Of a stretch of DNA of 64,000 nucleotides, positions 52,904 to 61,125 are shown piece by piece (the first letter of the stretch is position 1; each line of letters opens with the position of its first letter). Origin of the DNA: DLKC01 sp002478885 (GTDB lineage: Bacteria > Bacteroidota > Bacteroidia > Chitinophagales > Chitinophagaceae). The position numbers were made by a program, and so were the translations under genes. The DNA is taken from the NCBI GenBank assembly GCA_046329585.1, contig JAXLUI010000001.1, positions 744,001 to 808,000 of the forward strand. The letters are read 5' to 3'. The notes below the pieces were generated by a model, which did no database searches, was not told the DNA's origin, and saw only the letters and a program-made list of their open reading frames with translations.

Positions 52904-55288
52904 ATGACCAAAAAGCTGTTTCTATCTGTTATGGTATGCGCAACGGCGTATGCGGCGAACTCACAAAACATCCAGAACAACCCGGGAAGCAACCACGGTA
53001 ATAAGTTTGAGCAGTTGGGCACGATTCTGCCCACGCCGAACGAATACCGCACTGCCAGCGGCGCTCCGGGTCCAAAGTACTGGCAGCAACGTTGCGATTA
53101 CGACATTACCTGTTCGCTCGATGAAACAAAGCCCAGGCTGACCGGGAGCGAAAAAATTACCTATTACAACAACTCACCAGATGAGCTTACCTACCTGTGG
53201 TTACAATTAGACGAGAACCAGCACAGCAGCGTAAACAACTCAGGCTACCAGGCAAGCAGCACCATGCAAAACAATGTTGATGTATCAACCATCGACATGA
53301 TGCTGGATAAAAAAACAGATAACGGTTATGGCGACCAGATAACAAAAATGACCGACGCATCAGGGAAGCCATTAAAATATACGATCAACAAAACCATGAT
53401 GCGGGTTGAATTACCTGCTGCCCTTAAACCCGGGCAACAATTTGTCTTTAATATCAGCTGGTATTACAATATATCAGACCGTTTTAAATACCGTGGCCGC
53501 GGTGGTTTTGAATTCTTCCCTGAAGATGGCAATTACCTTTTTACCATGACACAGTGGTATCCCCGTCTTTGTGTTTACAGCGATTTCCAGGGCTGGCAAA
53601 ATCACCAGTTTGCCGGTAGCGGCGAATTCGCACTTACATTCGGAAATTTCAAAGTAGCGATTACTGTTCCTGCCGATCATGTGGTTGGTGCTACGGGCGA
53701 ATGCCAGAACTATGCAACCGTACTTGATGCAAAACATCTATCCCGCTGGCAGCAGGCACAAACCGCGAAAGAGCCCGTGCAGATCTTCACGCTTGATGAA
53801 GCCAAAAAAGCAGAGACCACCAAGAGCAGCGCCACCAAAACATGGGTGTTCAAAGCAAATATGGTTCGTGATTTTGCCTGGACCAGCTCCCGCAAATTTA
53901 TATGGGATGCCATGCCTGCTTTTGTGGAAGGCAAAAAGATCATGTGCATGAGTTTTTACGGTAAGGAGGCTTATGGCCTTTACAGCAAATACTCTACTAA
54001 GGTTGTAGCTCACACCATTAAAACATATTCTCACTTCACCATACCTTATCCTTATCCTGTTGCCCAGAGCATCGAGGCTTCAAATGGTATGGAGTACCCG
54101 ATGATCTGCTTCAACTTTGGCCGCACTGAAAAAGACGGCACATATACAGAAGCCACCAAGAATGGAATGATCGGCGTTATCGTGCATGAAGTGGGGCATA
54201 ACTTCTTCCCAATGATTGTAAACAGCGATGAACGCCAGTGGACGTGGATGGATGAGGGCCTTAATACTTTTACAGAATACCTCACAGAAGAACTCTACGA
54301 TAATAAATTCCCGTCACGCCGCGGCCCTGCCTCGAGCATTGTTGATTATATGAAATTGCCAAAAGACCAGTTGGAGCCGATCATGACCAACAGTGAAAAT
54401 ATTATCCAGTTCGGGCCAAACGCTTATGCAAAGCCTGCAACAGGCCTAAACATTCTCCGGGAAACCATAATGGGCCGCGACCTTTTTGACTATTCCTTTA
54501 AAACTTACGCAAAACGCTGGGCTTTCAAGCACCCCACGCCCGCCGACCTCTTCCGCACCATGGAAGACGCAAGTGCCGAAGACCTCGACTGGTTCTGGAG
54601 AGGATGGTTCTACAGCATAGACCCATGTGATATATCCCTCGACAGCGTTAAAGCCTTTAAGGCAGATGTAAACAGCGCACCAAAACCTATCATGCCTTTT
54701 GGTAAATTAAACCCTGACGGCACAAAGAACCTTGATAAACCGGCTGTAAATGATTTTGAAGATATTTCTAAGGTTAGAAACAGGCAGGATAAAAGCATTC
54801 AATTCCTTACAGACGTAGATACAACACTTCGCGATTTTTATTGGAAATACGATCGTGGCCTTGAACCATACAACTCAAGTTTCACTTACAAAGTGCAACC
54901 GGCAGAAATGACCAGCATCGATGACGCCACCAAAAATATGATCGCCGGCAAATACCTGTATGAAGCATCTTTCAGCAATGTTGGCGGACTTGTAATGCCT
55001 ATTATTGTGCAGTGGACGTTTGCAGATGGAACCTCTGAAACGGATTACATACCGGCGCAAATCTGGCGCAAAAACGAAAACCATGTAACCAAGGTGTTCA
55101 TCAAAGACAAGGAAGTTACTTCTGTTTTGCTCGATCCAATGAAAGAAACCGCAGACATCAACACTTCTAACAATTACTGGCCGAAGATCAGTGAACCAGG
55201 CAGGTTTACTATCTACAAATTGAAGCAGGCGGGCGTCCGGGGCCAAAGTAGCGGAGTAAACCCAATGCAGGCAACCAACCAGAAATAA
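52904..55288 (+). CDS. M1 family metallopeptidase (aminopeptidase)
   Basis: A 794-residue exported zinc aminopeptidase-like protein. The signal peptide (MTKKLFLSVMVCATAYAANS) occupies about residues 1-20. The catalytic HEVGH is at 428-432 and the third zinc ligand Glu451 comes exactly 18 residues later (DEGLN), the gluzincin pattern. The GxMEN substrate motif is replaced by NGMEYP upstream (about residue 393). C-terminal segments include WFWRGWFYSIDPCDISL. It likely trims peptides in the periplasm. The ATG at 52904 was chosen because residues before it lack signal-peptide character. A terminator follows. Confidence 0.93.
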   Translation: MTKKLFLSVMVCATAYAANSQNIQNNPGSNHGNKFEQLGTILPTPNEYRTASGAPGPKYWQQRCDYDITCSLDETKPRLTGSEKITYYNNSPDELTYLWLQLDENQHSSVNNSGYQASSTMQNNVDVSTIDMMLDKKTDNGYGDQITKMTDASGKPLKYTINKTMMRVELPAALKPGQQFVFNISWYYNISDRFKYRGRGGFEFFPEDGNYLFTMTQWYPRLCVYSDFQGWQNHQFAGSGEFALTFGNFKVAITVPADHVVGATGECQNYATVLDAKHLSRWQQAQTAKEPVQIFTLDEAKKAETTKSSATKTWVFKANMVRDFAWTSSRKFIWDAMPAFVEGKKIMCMSFYGKEAYGLYSKYSTKVVAHTIKTYSHFTIPYPYPVAQSIEASNGMEYPMICFNFGRTEKDGTYTEATKNGMIGVIVHEVGHNFFPMIVNSDERQWTWMDEGLNTFTEYLTEELYDNKFPSRRGPASSIVDYMKLPKDQLEPIMTNSENIIQFGPNAYAKPATGLNILRETIMGRDLFDYSFKTYAKRWAFKHPTPADLFRTMEDASAEDLDWFWRGWFYSIDPCDISLDSVKAFKADVNSAPKPIMPFGKLNPDGTKNLDKPAVNDFEDISKVRNRQDKSIQFLTDVDTTLRDFYWKYDRGLEPYNSSFTYKVQPAEMTSIDDATKNMIAGKYLYEASFSNVGGLVMPIIVQWTFADGTSETDYIPAQIWRKNENHVTKVFIKDKEVTSVLLDPMKETADINTSNNYWPKISEPGRFTIYKLKQAGVRGQSSGVNPMQATNQK

Positions 55289-55309
55289 ACAATCGCCTTC
55301 AAATAGAGA

Positions 55310-55337
55310 GCCACTTCCGCAAAGGGAGTGGTTTTTT
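55310..55337 (+). terminator. Terminator after the M1 peptidase gene
   Basis: Stem CCACTTCC/GGGAGTGG (one T-G pair), loop GCAAA, followed by six T residues. Confidence 0.8.
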
Positions 55338-55339
55338 GT

Positions 55340-55385
55340 GCCCGGCATTTCGGCTATTCCCTGCTTCCGTTGCGTCGCACCCTGC
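55340..55385 (-). repeat. Dispersed GTGCGACGCAAC element
   Basis: Minus-strand core at 55369-55380, spacer GGAAGCAGGG, then AAATGCCGGGCACAAAAAACC. Confidence 0.75.
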
Positions 55386-55605
55386 GCCGTCCAGTCCGTG
55401 CTTCAACGAAACAAAGGCGTATTTTAAGGTCACCGCAGAAAATATCAGTGCTGATATATGCCCCATACGTAATGCATGGTCGGCGTCTCAGGGCATTCCC
55501 GGTCTCAGAAAAATCAGTTTGGCCTCAAAAACCTATCCGGCTTGAATAATTGTTCATTCCTGTTCAGGATAGAATTCTGCCTGCACAGCTTATTTTTAAA
55601 AAGGG

Positions 55606-55628
55606 ATAACAAGTTGTTATTACTTTTA
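55606..55628 (+). promoter_or_regulatory. Palindrome next to a -7-like box before the first choice-of-anchor V gene
   Basis: ATAACAAGTTGTTAT (55606-55620) is a perfect inverted repeat. TACTTTTA, one mismatch from TAnnTTTG, follows at once (55621-55628). A related palindrome precedes the paralogue at 57180. Confidence 0.5.
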
Positions 55629-55653
55629 TAACAGAATAAATGAGCAAAATAAT

Positions 55654-56808
55654 ATGAAAAACTTTTGTAAAGAAAGTGTGATTTTTTTCAGGAGAAGTAG
55701 TCTTCTAAGAGCAGTTTCCGGTATTACTATGTTATCTGCTGTTTGTATTTTCCTTATGTCGAACCTTAACGGTCCTGCCAAGAACAGCAACGCTGTAACA
55801 GGCGCTCCATTTAACAATAACCAGACCTGCGCAAAATCGGGATGCCATTCAGGCGGCTCTTTTGGTGGTTCAGTAACCATGCAATTGCTGGATGCCAATC
55901 GTAACGTCGTTACTTCTTATGAGCCAGGCAAAAGCTATACATTTCGTATTAAGTTCAATAAAACAACTGGGTCGCCTCAATACGGCTGGCAAACTACCGT
56001 GGCAACATCAGGGGCCAATGTTGATGTGAATACCTGGGGTGCGCTTCCTGTGCTTACCCATGTTTCGAAGCTGGGTGGCCGCAATTATTTCGAGCATTCA
56101 ACCAGAGCAACGAAAGATTCTGTGATTGTTCCATGGACTGCACCGGCAGCCACTACCGGCACAGTTGTTTTTTATACTGCGGGCAACTTTGTTAATGCAG
56201 ATGGCAATACCTCAGGCGACCAGGTAGCCACAGCCACCTTAACCGTTGCGGAAGCCAGCACGTTACCCGTGCGCCTCAATTATTTCAGGGGTGCTATTCA
56301 AAATGGCAGCGCAGTATTAAACTGGTCAACAGCTACTGAAGTAAATAACAGGAATTTCATCATTGAAAAGAGCACCGACGGCGTGCAGTTTGCAGATATT
56401 GTAACCATTCCGTGTAAAGGCAACAGCAACGGCAGCACTTATTCCTATACAGATAACAGCTTTAGTTCAAAAGCTTACTACCGCCTTAAGCAAACAGATT
56501 TCGACGGCCATACAACAATCTATAATACGGTGGCCTTATCAACAGCCAGCGCGTCACAATACAGCCTGGCTGTATATGCACATGCGGGCACAACCGGCTT
56601 GTTATTTCATAACGGCAAGCAAACACAAAAAATAACGATCAGGTACAATGACCTGCAGGGACGCCTTTTATATGCAGGAAGCACTACTGCCAACCAAGGC
56701 GATAATTTAATAACGATCCCGGCAGGCATGAATAAATCCATCATAATGGTATCGGTGATAACGGAAGATGGTGCAAGAACAAGTACTAAAATCGGCATTC
56801 AACAGTAA
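55654..56808 (+). CDS. Choice-of-anchor V domain protein with CX4CH motif
   Basis: A 384-residue exported protein with an N-terminal membrane/signal segment (about 20-38). The choice-of-anchor V domain (about 42-195) carries CAKSGCHSGG near residue 53, a CX4CH that may bind haem c or a metal, as such motifs do in some multihaem proteins; haem binding is not shown here. A linker with TLPVRLNYF and a T9SS-like C-terminal region follow (WSTATEVNNRNFIIEKS, LQGRLLYAGS, ending KIGIQQ), though the classic YPNP is missing. It is paralogous to the gene at 57180. Function unknown. Confidence 0.8.
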   Translation: MKNFCKESVIFFRRSSLLRAVSGITMLSAVCIFLMSNLNGPAKNSNAVTGAPFNNNQTCAKSGCHSGGSFGGSVTMQLLDANRNVVTSYEPGKSYTFRIKFNKTTGSPQYGWQTTVATSGANVDVNTWGALPVLTHVSKLGGRNYFEHSTRATKDSVIVPWTAPAATTGTVVFYTAGNFVNADGNTSGDQVATATLTVAEASTLPVRLNYFRGAIQNGSAVLNWSTATEVNNRNFIIEKSTDGVQFADIVTIPCKGNSNGSTYSYTDNSFSSKAYYRLKQTDFDGHTTIYNTVALSTASASQYSLAVYAHAGTTGLLFHNGKQTQKITIRYNDLQGRLLYAGSTTANQGDNLITIPAGMNKSIIMVSVITEDGARTSTKIGIQQ

Positions 56809-56832
56809 TAACCAATCTTTCTGACAATATCT

Positions 56833-56866
56833 ATGTGTCTGCGGTAATATAAAGCCGCAGATACAT
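56833..56866. terminator. Hairpin after the first choice-of-anchor V gene
   Basis: A 12-bp stem (56833-56844 with 56855-56866, one G-T pair) around a 10-base loop. No T-run follows, so its role as a terminator is uncertain. Confidence 0.4.
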
Positions 56867-57134
56867 CATAAAATCCAGAACGACCAGAAATAATTCAGTA
56901 ACATACCCCTGTTCTGATTCCGAAACGAACCGTCCCCTATTGACCAGGTATTGTTGCAGCAAGCTGCCCGGCAAGCTTTGTGTTCCTGTTTACACAAGAA
57001 CCATGGCCCTGTGTTAGTGTGTTGCGATGGAATGAATGAGAAACCATGCAAGCCAGCAGTTAGCCATTGATTCCTTACGCCGTAAATATTTACCGATTTC
57101 TTTTGCCGGTTAAGGCCCGGCAGAATAAATACAC

Positions 57135-57149
57135 TATAACAATTGTATA
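57135..57149 (+). promoter_or_regulatory. Palindrome before the second choice-of-anchor V gene
   Basis: TATAACAATTGTATA with a perfect ACAATTGT centre. It resembles ATAACAAGTTGTTAT before the first paralogue and may bind the same regulator. Confidence 0.4.
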
Positions 57150-57179
57150 AAGTTTTTCATTCATCTCAATTCAAATGTC

Positions 57180-58307
57180 ATGCAACAAAAAATCAACACA
57201 AAAGGTAAGTTCATGCGCCGCACAGGCGGGATTATGAGTGCCGCATTCGGCGTTTTTCTAATGGTTGTATTATTGTCCAATGCCAGCGGACCTGCAAAAA
57301 ATGGCAATTTTGTTACAGGAGCTCCTTTTAATAAGGGCTTAACCTGTGCAAAAAGCGGTTGCCACAGTGGCGGCGCTTTTGGAGCCGCTATCACTACACA
57401 ACTGCTAAACGCAGCCAACGTAGCAGTTACCAGTTACTCACCGGGCCAGCCCTATACTTTAAAAATAAGTATGACAAAGACGACGGGAACCCCTGGTTAT
57501 GGTTTTCAAACAACCTGCGCAACAGCCGCTAATGTTGGGGTAAACAGTTGGGGAACACCACCAGCAGGAACCCATGCCAAAACAAAAACCGGCCATACCT
57601 ACATTGAACATTCAAAAGCTTTAAAATCCGGCGTAATTCTATTATCATGGACAGCACCGGCAAAAGGCACGGGCTCTGTAACATTTTACAGCAGCGGCAA
57701 TGAAGTAAACGGCAATGGAAGCACCAGCGGAGACCAACCTGTTAACACCAGCCTTACTATTGCGGAAGGAGTTACTCCGCCTTCACCTGTTGCAAGTCTC
57801 GATGCAATTATGCAAAGCAACCAGGCGGTAGTATCGTTTAAATCTTCCGGCGTGGAAACAAGCAGCAGTATGATACTTGAAAAGAGTGCAGATGCCGTTA
57901 ATTTTTCAGCCGTTGAAAAGGTTACGGGTACTGATGCCAACTACCGCTATAAAGACAAAAACATTCAAAGCAAAGCGTTCTACCGTTTAAAGATTACCAA
58001 CGAGGATGGCTCGGTTATATACAGCAACGTCGCCTCTGTGGTGGTGCCTTCAAAACTGCAAAACCAGCTTTCTTTGTACAGCCACGCAGGCACCGGCTAT
58101 ATTATGTTCCATAATGATGGAGTAGCTCAAAATGTGCAGGTGACCTATTCTGACCTTTCAGGCAACCTCATTTACAGTGAAACAAGGAGCGTGACTGCAG
58201 GCGATAACAGCTGGATCGTTCCGAGAGATAAAGTAAAAGGAATGGCGATCGTAAATGTTGTGAGCAAAGACGGTAACAAATCTTCGCTGAAGATCGGACT
58301 CAACTAG
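57180..58307 (+). CDS. Second choice-of-anchor V domain protein with CX4CH motif
   Basis: A 375-residue paralogue of the gene at 55654. It has a similar N-terminal segment (GGIMSAAFGVFLMVVLLSNA), GPAKNGNFVTGAPFNKG, and CAKSGCHSGG (CX4CH) near residue 56. The C-terminal half repeats the paralogue's layout (ASLDAIMQSNQAVVSF, MILEKSADAVNFSAV, KAFYRLKITNEDGS, ending LKIGLN) and probably serves T9SS export, although no YPNP is present. The pair probably arose by tandem duplication. The start ATG at 57180 lies just after the palindrome region. A terminator follows. Confidence 0.8.
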   Translation: MQQKINTKGKFMRRTGGIMSAAFGVFLMVVLLSNASGPAKNGNFVTGAPFNKGLTCAKSGCHSGGAFGAAITTQLLNAANVAVTSYSPGQPYTLKISMTKTTGTPGYGFQTTCATAANVGVNSWGTPPAGTHAKTKTGHTYIEHSKALKSGVILLSWTAPAKGTGSVTFYSSGNEVNGNGSTSGDQPVNTSLTIAEGVTPPSPVASLDAIMQSNQAVVSFKSSGVETSSSMILEKSADAVNFSAVEKVTGTDANYRYKDKNIQSKAFYRLKITNEDGSVIYSNVASVVVPSKLQNQLSLYSHAGTGYIMFHNDGVAQNVQVTYSDLSGNLIYSETRSVTAGDNSWIVPRDKVKGMAIVNVVSKDGNKSSLKIGLN

Positions 58308-58343
58308 TTTCAGGCCCGTTTTTATATTGATCAAAACCAACCA

Positions 58344-58378
58344 AAAGAGCTACCATAACGGTGGCTCTTTGCTTTTTT
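58344..58378 (+). terminator. Terminator after the second choice-of-anchor V gene
   Basis: Stem AAAGAGCTACC/GGTGGCTCTTT (one T-G pair) with loop ATAAC, followed by GCTTTTTT. Confidence 0.8.
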
Positions 58379-58408
58379 ATCCAGATGATAAGGTTTACTG
58401 CTGCGTCG

Positions 58409-58445
58409 TGTGTTACAGTACAAATACGCGATGCCGGATACACCT
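58409..58445 (+). repeat. Dispersed element, GCGATGCCGGATA variant
   Basis: TTACAGTACAAATACGCGATGCCGGATA: the left CAGTACAA module of the main family joined to the GCGATGCCGGAT core seen in reverse at 7508 and 47070. Confidence 0.55.
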
Positions 58446-58502
58446 GCACTTTAGGATAAGCAAAGCCGGTATATGTACCGATGGCAGGCCCGCTAACCAA
58501 AT

Positions 58503-59183
58503 TTATTGAACGCCTGTTGCCCCGTCTCTTACCTTTATTTTCTTTTTGGCATTTTTCTTCTCGTATTCCAGCACCTCCCTGGGCTTTGATTTTGCAAGTG
58601 TTGCAGTATCTTTCGTCATTGACGCAGTACTGTCGCTTGTTCGCGTTGTCTTCTTCTTAAAGGGATCGACCAGTTTATCCATTACATACTCTTCCGTTTT
58701 TGTGATAAGCCCTGACTGGGGATCGTAATAGTTCCAAACGCCCTGCTTTACTGTTGACGCATCAACTTTTATCACGCGCAGGTAAACTGCATCGGTGTTC
58801 AGGTCGGGCACCTCGATGGTGTCGTAAGGGTTTTCCGGGTCTGTAGCTTTCCAGCTTTCTTCGCGCTCTATACCGTATAACGTGTAATAACTGCACTTGC
58901 CGTTTTTTACGCCCCATTTATAATTTTCAATAGCGAGCACATCGCCCATTAAACTATAATGACGCCAGGTTCCCTCCTTTTTGCCATCTTTGTAAATGCC
59001 TTCTTCTTCGTAGCCGGGCTCACCGCGCAGGCTTTCCACCCTTGTAACCCATTTGCCTTGTTTCAGATTGTTCTCATCAATGCGGTTAAGCGTATCGCCC
59101 TTCACACCTATGATATAGTGTTTGGGCTGGCTGATTGCAGCGACGTAAAACAAGAGTAAGAATGGCAGGAGGAAACTTTTCAT
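58503..59183 (-). CDS. Exported MORN/YwqK-like repeat protein
   Basis: A 226-residue protein with signal peptide MKSFLLPFLLLFYVAAISQP (residues 1-18). The body has MORN-like repeats of the YwqK type: NLKQGKWVTRVESLRGEPGY, IYKDGKKEGTWRHYSLMGDV, KWGVKNGKCSYYTLYG, TVKQGVWNYYDPQSGLI. The tail is Lys-rich and disordered. YwqK-like proteins are often labelled antitoxin-like, but nothing here supports that; a structural or signalling role in the envelope is as likely. I chose the ATG at 59183, three codons inside a longer frame, for the signal peptide. Confidence 0.75.
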   Translation of the reverse strand: MKSFLLPFLLLFYVAAISQPKHYIIGVKGDTLNRIDENNLKQGKWVTRVESLRGEPGYEEEGIYKDGKKEGTWRHYSLMGDVLAIENYKWGVKNGKCSYYTLYGIEREESWKATDPENPYDTIEVPDLNTDAVYLRVIKVDASTVKQGVWNYYDPQSGLITKTEEYVMDKLVDPFKKKTTRTSDSTASMTKDTATLAKSKPREVLEYEKKNAKKKIKVRDGATGVQ

Positions 59184-59351
59184 AACGCACATTTTAGGTC
59201 AGATCACACAATCGTATTTGTTCTTCGGTTTAGCATAAGCAATTACAAAATTACCATAAGCCGGTGAAAAAGTTTGTTATTGTTATAACGCAAAAACACT
59301 GTGCAGATTGTATGGAAGCAGGCCGTAAAAATGTTTGTGGGTGGTCTTCTA

Positions 59352-59774
59352 TTATTCGTGACCGGTAAACCAGGCAGCAGCCAGTTTATAACCTTCCAGG
59401 CCAAGCCCGCTGATGGTTCCCCGGCATTTGGCTGACACGTGGGATATTTTCCTGAAGTCTTCCCTTGCATGCACATTGCTTATATGCACTTCTATCACCG
59501 GCGTTTTTATGGCTGCTATCGCGTCGCCCAATGCCACGGAAGTATGGGTATAGCCGCCGGGATTTATAATGATTCCATCGTAGTCAAAACCCATCTTCTG
59601 TATTTCATTGATCAACTCGCCTTCCACATTGCTTTGATAGTAAGTGAAATCCACCGCTGGAAAAGCGGCTTTCAGCTGAATAAGATATTCATCGAAAGAC
59701 ATATTGCCGTAAACGCCTGGTTCTCTCTTGCCGAGCAGGTTAAGATTGGGCCCGTTGATGATCGCGATCTTCAT
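59352..59774 (-). CDS. aroQ: 3-dehydroquinate dehydratase, type II
   Basis: A 140-residue enzyme converting 3-dehydroquinate to 3-dehydroshikimate in the shikimate pathway; type II enzymes form dodecamers. Hallmarks are IINGPNLNLLGKREPGVYG near the N-terminus (the catalytic Tyr is in VYG), the flexible loop with Arg, NPGGYTHTSVAL near residue 75, and EVHISNVHAREDFR near 100 (catalytic His in VHIS). The ATG at 59774 begins at MKIAIINGP; the longer upstream frame is not homologous. It is divergent from ogt. Confidence 0.95.
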   Translation of the reverse strand: MKIAIINGPNLNLLGKREPGVYGNMSFDEYLIQLKAAFPAVDFTYYQSNVEGELINEIQKMGFDYDGIIINPGGYTHTSVALGDAIAAIKTPVIEVHISNVHAREDFRKISHVSAKCRGTISGLGLEGYKLAAAWFTGHE

Positions 59775-59853
59775 GGCTTTTAGATTTTGCTTGTTAACGG
59801 GCAATAAAGTCTTTGCGCAGTTTGCCGTTTTTGTTTTGGGCACTAAAAATAAT

Positions 59854-59861
59854 TAACTTTC
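59854..59861 (+). promoter_or_regulatory. -7 promoter box for ogt
   Basis: TAACTTTC, one mismatch from TAnnTTTG, ending 14 nt before the ATG at 59876. Confidence 0.5.
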
Positions 59862-59875
59862 GCAATCTTCTACAA

Positions 59876-60376
59876 ATGATGAATAATCTTTATTACACGT
59901 ATTACCAAAGCCCGGTTGGAATGTTGAAAATTGGGGGCACTGATCACTATATTGCTGAATTAAGTTTTGTTGACAACTCGTTACAGGTTACACATGGTGA
60001 GCCTGGCATCAGCGAAGTAATGCATCAATGCACCGAACAACTGATCGAATTCTTTAATGGTAAGCGTAAGATTTTTGATGTACCTGTATTTCAGCATGGC
60101 ACCGAGTTTCAACAAAATGTGTGGGGCCAGTTAATGCATATCCCTTTTGGCAAAACCATGAGTTATCTTGAACTGTCGATGCAAATTGGCGATGCAAAAG
60201 CCATACGTGCAGTTGCTCAAACAAACGGTAAGAATAAAATCGCCATCATTATCCCTTGTCACCGCGTTATTGGAAGTGACAAAAGCCTTATCGGGTATTC
60301 TGGTGGCTTATGGAGAAAGAAATGGCTACTCCAACACGAGTTTAGAATTACACACGGCATACAAACACTGTTCTGA
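59876..60376 (+). CDS. ogt: Methylated-DNA-protein-cysteine methyltransferase
   Basis: A 166-residue DNA repair protein that removes alkyl groups from O6-alkylguanine, used once per molecule. The acceptor Cys128 lies in the invariant IIPCHRV, followed by LIGYSGGLWRKKWLL; FGKTMSYLEL and RAVAQTNGKNK are the usual DNA-binding helix region. Length fits Ogt rather than Ada. ATG at 59876 or the next codon. A -7 box 14 nt upstream supports a short leader. It faces aroQ. Confidence 0.94.
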   Translation: MMNNLYYTYYQSPVGMLKIGGTDHYIAELSFVDNSLQVTHGEPGISEVMHQCTEQLIEFFNGKRKIFDVPVFQHGTEFQQNVWGQLMHIPFGKTMSYLELSMQIGDAKAIRAVAQTNGKNKIAIIIPCHRVIGSDKSLIGYSGGLWRKKWLLQHEFRITHGIQTLF

Positions 60377-60410
60377 TTTTTTTTGACGGGCTTTATCTCT
60401 TTAATCATCG

Positions 60411-60430
60411 CCGGTTGTGTCACTCCCTTC
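60411..60430 (-). repeat. Dispersed element, GTGACAC variant fragment
   Basis: Minus strand GAAGGGAGTGACACAACCGG. It lies in the gap between convergent ogt and cdd. Confidence 0.45.
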
Positions 60431-60451
60431 AGGGTTCTGAACCTTCCCGGG

Positions 60452-60943
60452 CTATTGCGTTTTTAAATGATCTCCCCTGAATGCCAGGGGCAGCAGGCAA
60501 CCTGTATTGCTGATGCTGTACACTTCCCCTTCGAGTGCACCGAGTATAAGGCGTATGCTGTGTTGTTGCCTTTCTTCATATTCAAGCAGGCTTTGCCGGC
60601 AAATGCCACATGGAGAGATCGGCTTTTCACTTGGGCCATTCTGGTTTTGGTAACTGATAGCGATAGTTGTTATTACTGCTCCCCGATGTTGTGATGCAAT
60701 GGCTGAAAGCAAAACCCTTTCTGCACAAATGCCGGCGGGATAACTTGCATTTTCCTGGTTAGTGCCACAGATGATCTCACCACTATCGAGCCGGGCTGCT
60801 GCAGCCACCAGGAATTTAGAATAGGGTGCATAAGCGTTGGCTGTTGCCTGCCTGGCCGCATCGAGCAGGGTGCGGTCTGCATCGATTAACGCGTCGCTGT
60901 TATGATACACTTCAAATGCAAAGCTGTAAGTTTCTGCGCCCAT
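60452..60943 (-). CDS. cdd: Cytidine deaminase
   Basis: A 163-residue zinc enzyme turning cytidine and deoxycytidine into uridine and deoxyuridine in pyrimidine salvage. Zinc ligands are Cys73 (GICAER), Cys112 and Cys115 (PCGICRQ), and the catalytic Glu75 is in CAE. NAYAPYSKFLVAAA and TNQENASYPAG are substrate-binding stretches. The ATG at 60943 was chosen because the upstream 71 codons of the frame read through a dispersed element and the lepB terminator. Confidence 0.93.
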   Translation of the reverse strand: MGAETYSFAFEVYHNSDALIDADRTLLDAARQATANAYAPYSKFLVAAAARLDSGEIICGTNQENASYPAGICAERVLLSAIASQHRGAVITTIAISYQNQNGPSEKPISPCGICRQSLLEYEERQQHSIRLILGALEGEVYSISNTGCLLPLAFRGDHLKTQ

Positions 60944-61018
60944 ACCAATTATTTTTAGCCGTAACAAATTGAAGTTAGAAAAAAAATGGCAATGGAATTG
61001 CTGAATAAAGCAATGCCG

Positions 61019-61077
61019 CTGCAGTGTGCGACGCAAGTAAAGATGCCATAAAATCTGAAGGCCGGTCCACAAAAAAA
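61019..61077 (+). repeat. Dispersed GTGCGACGCAAC element
   Basis: CTGCAGT, core GTGCGACGCAA at 61026-61036, AAAGATGCCATAAAA, then AGGCCGGTCCACAAAAAAA. It runs into the lepB terminator. Confidence 0.75.
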
Positions 61078-61097
61078 GGCCGGCATCAATGGCCGGC
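61071..61097 (-). terminator. Terminator of lepB
   Basis: Two GCCGGC copies (61079-61084 and 61092-61097) pair around a seven-base loop. On the minus strand a run of seven T residues follows. Confidence 0.75.
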
Positions 61098-61125
61098 TCT
61101 TTTATTATATAAGTGCGTTTATCGT

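Larger units (their letters stand above)
55289..55653. other. Intergenic region with terminator, dispersed element and operator-like palindrome
   Basis: 365 bp holding the M1 gene terminator (55310-55337), a dispersed element (55340-55385) and the palindrome at 55606-55620. A few short frames lack support. Confidence 0.6.
56809..57179. other. Intergenic region between the choice-of-anchor V paralogues
   Basis: 371 bp. It holds a hairpin at 56833-56866 and a palindrome ATAACAATTGTATA at 57136-57149 close to the next gene. No coding frame was accepted. Confidence 0.55.
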
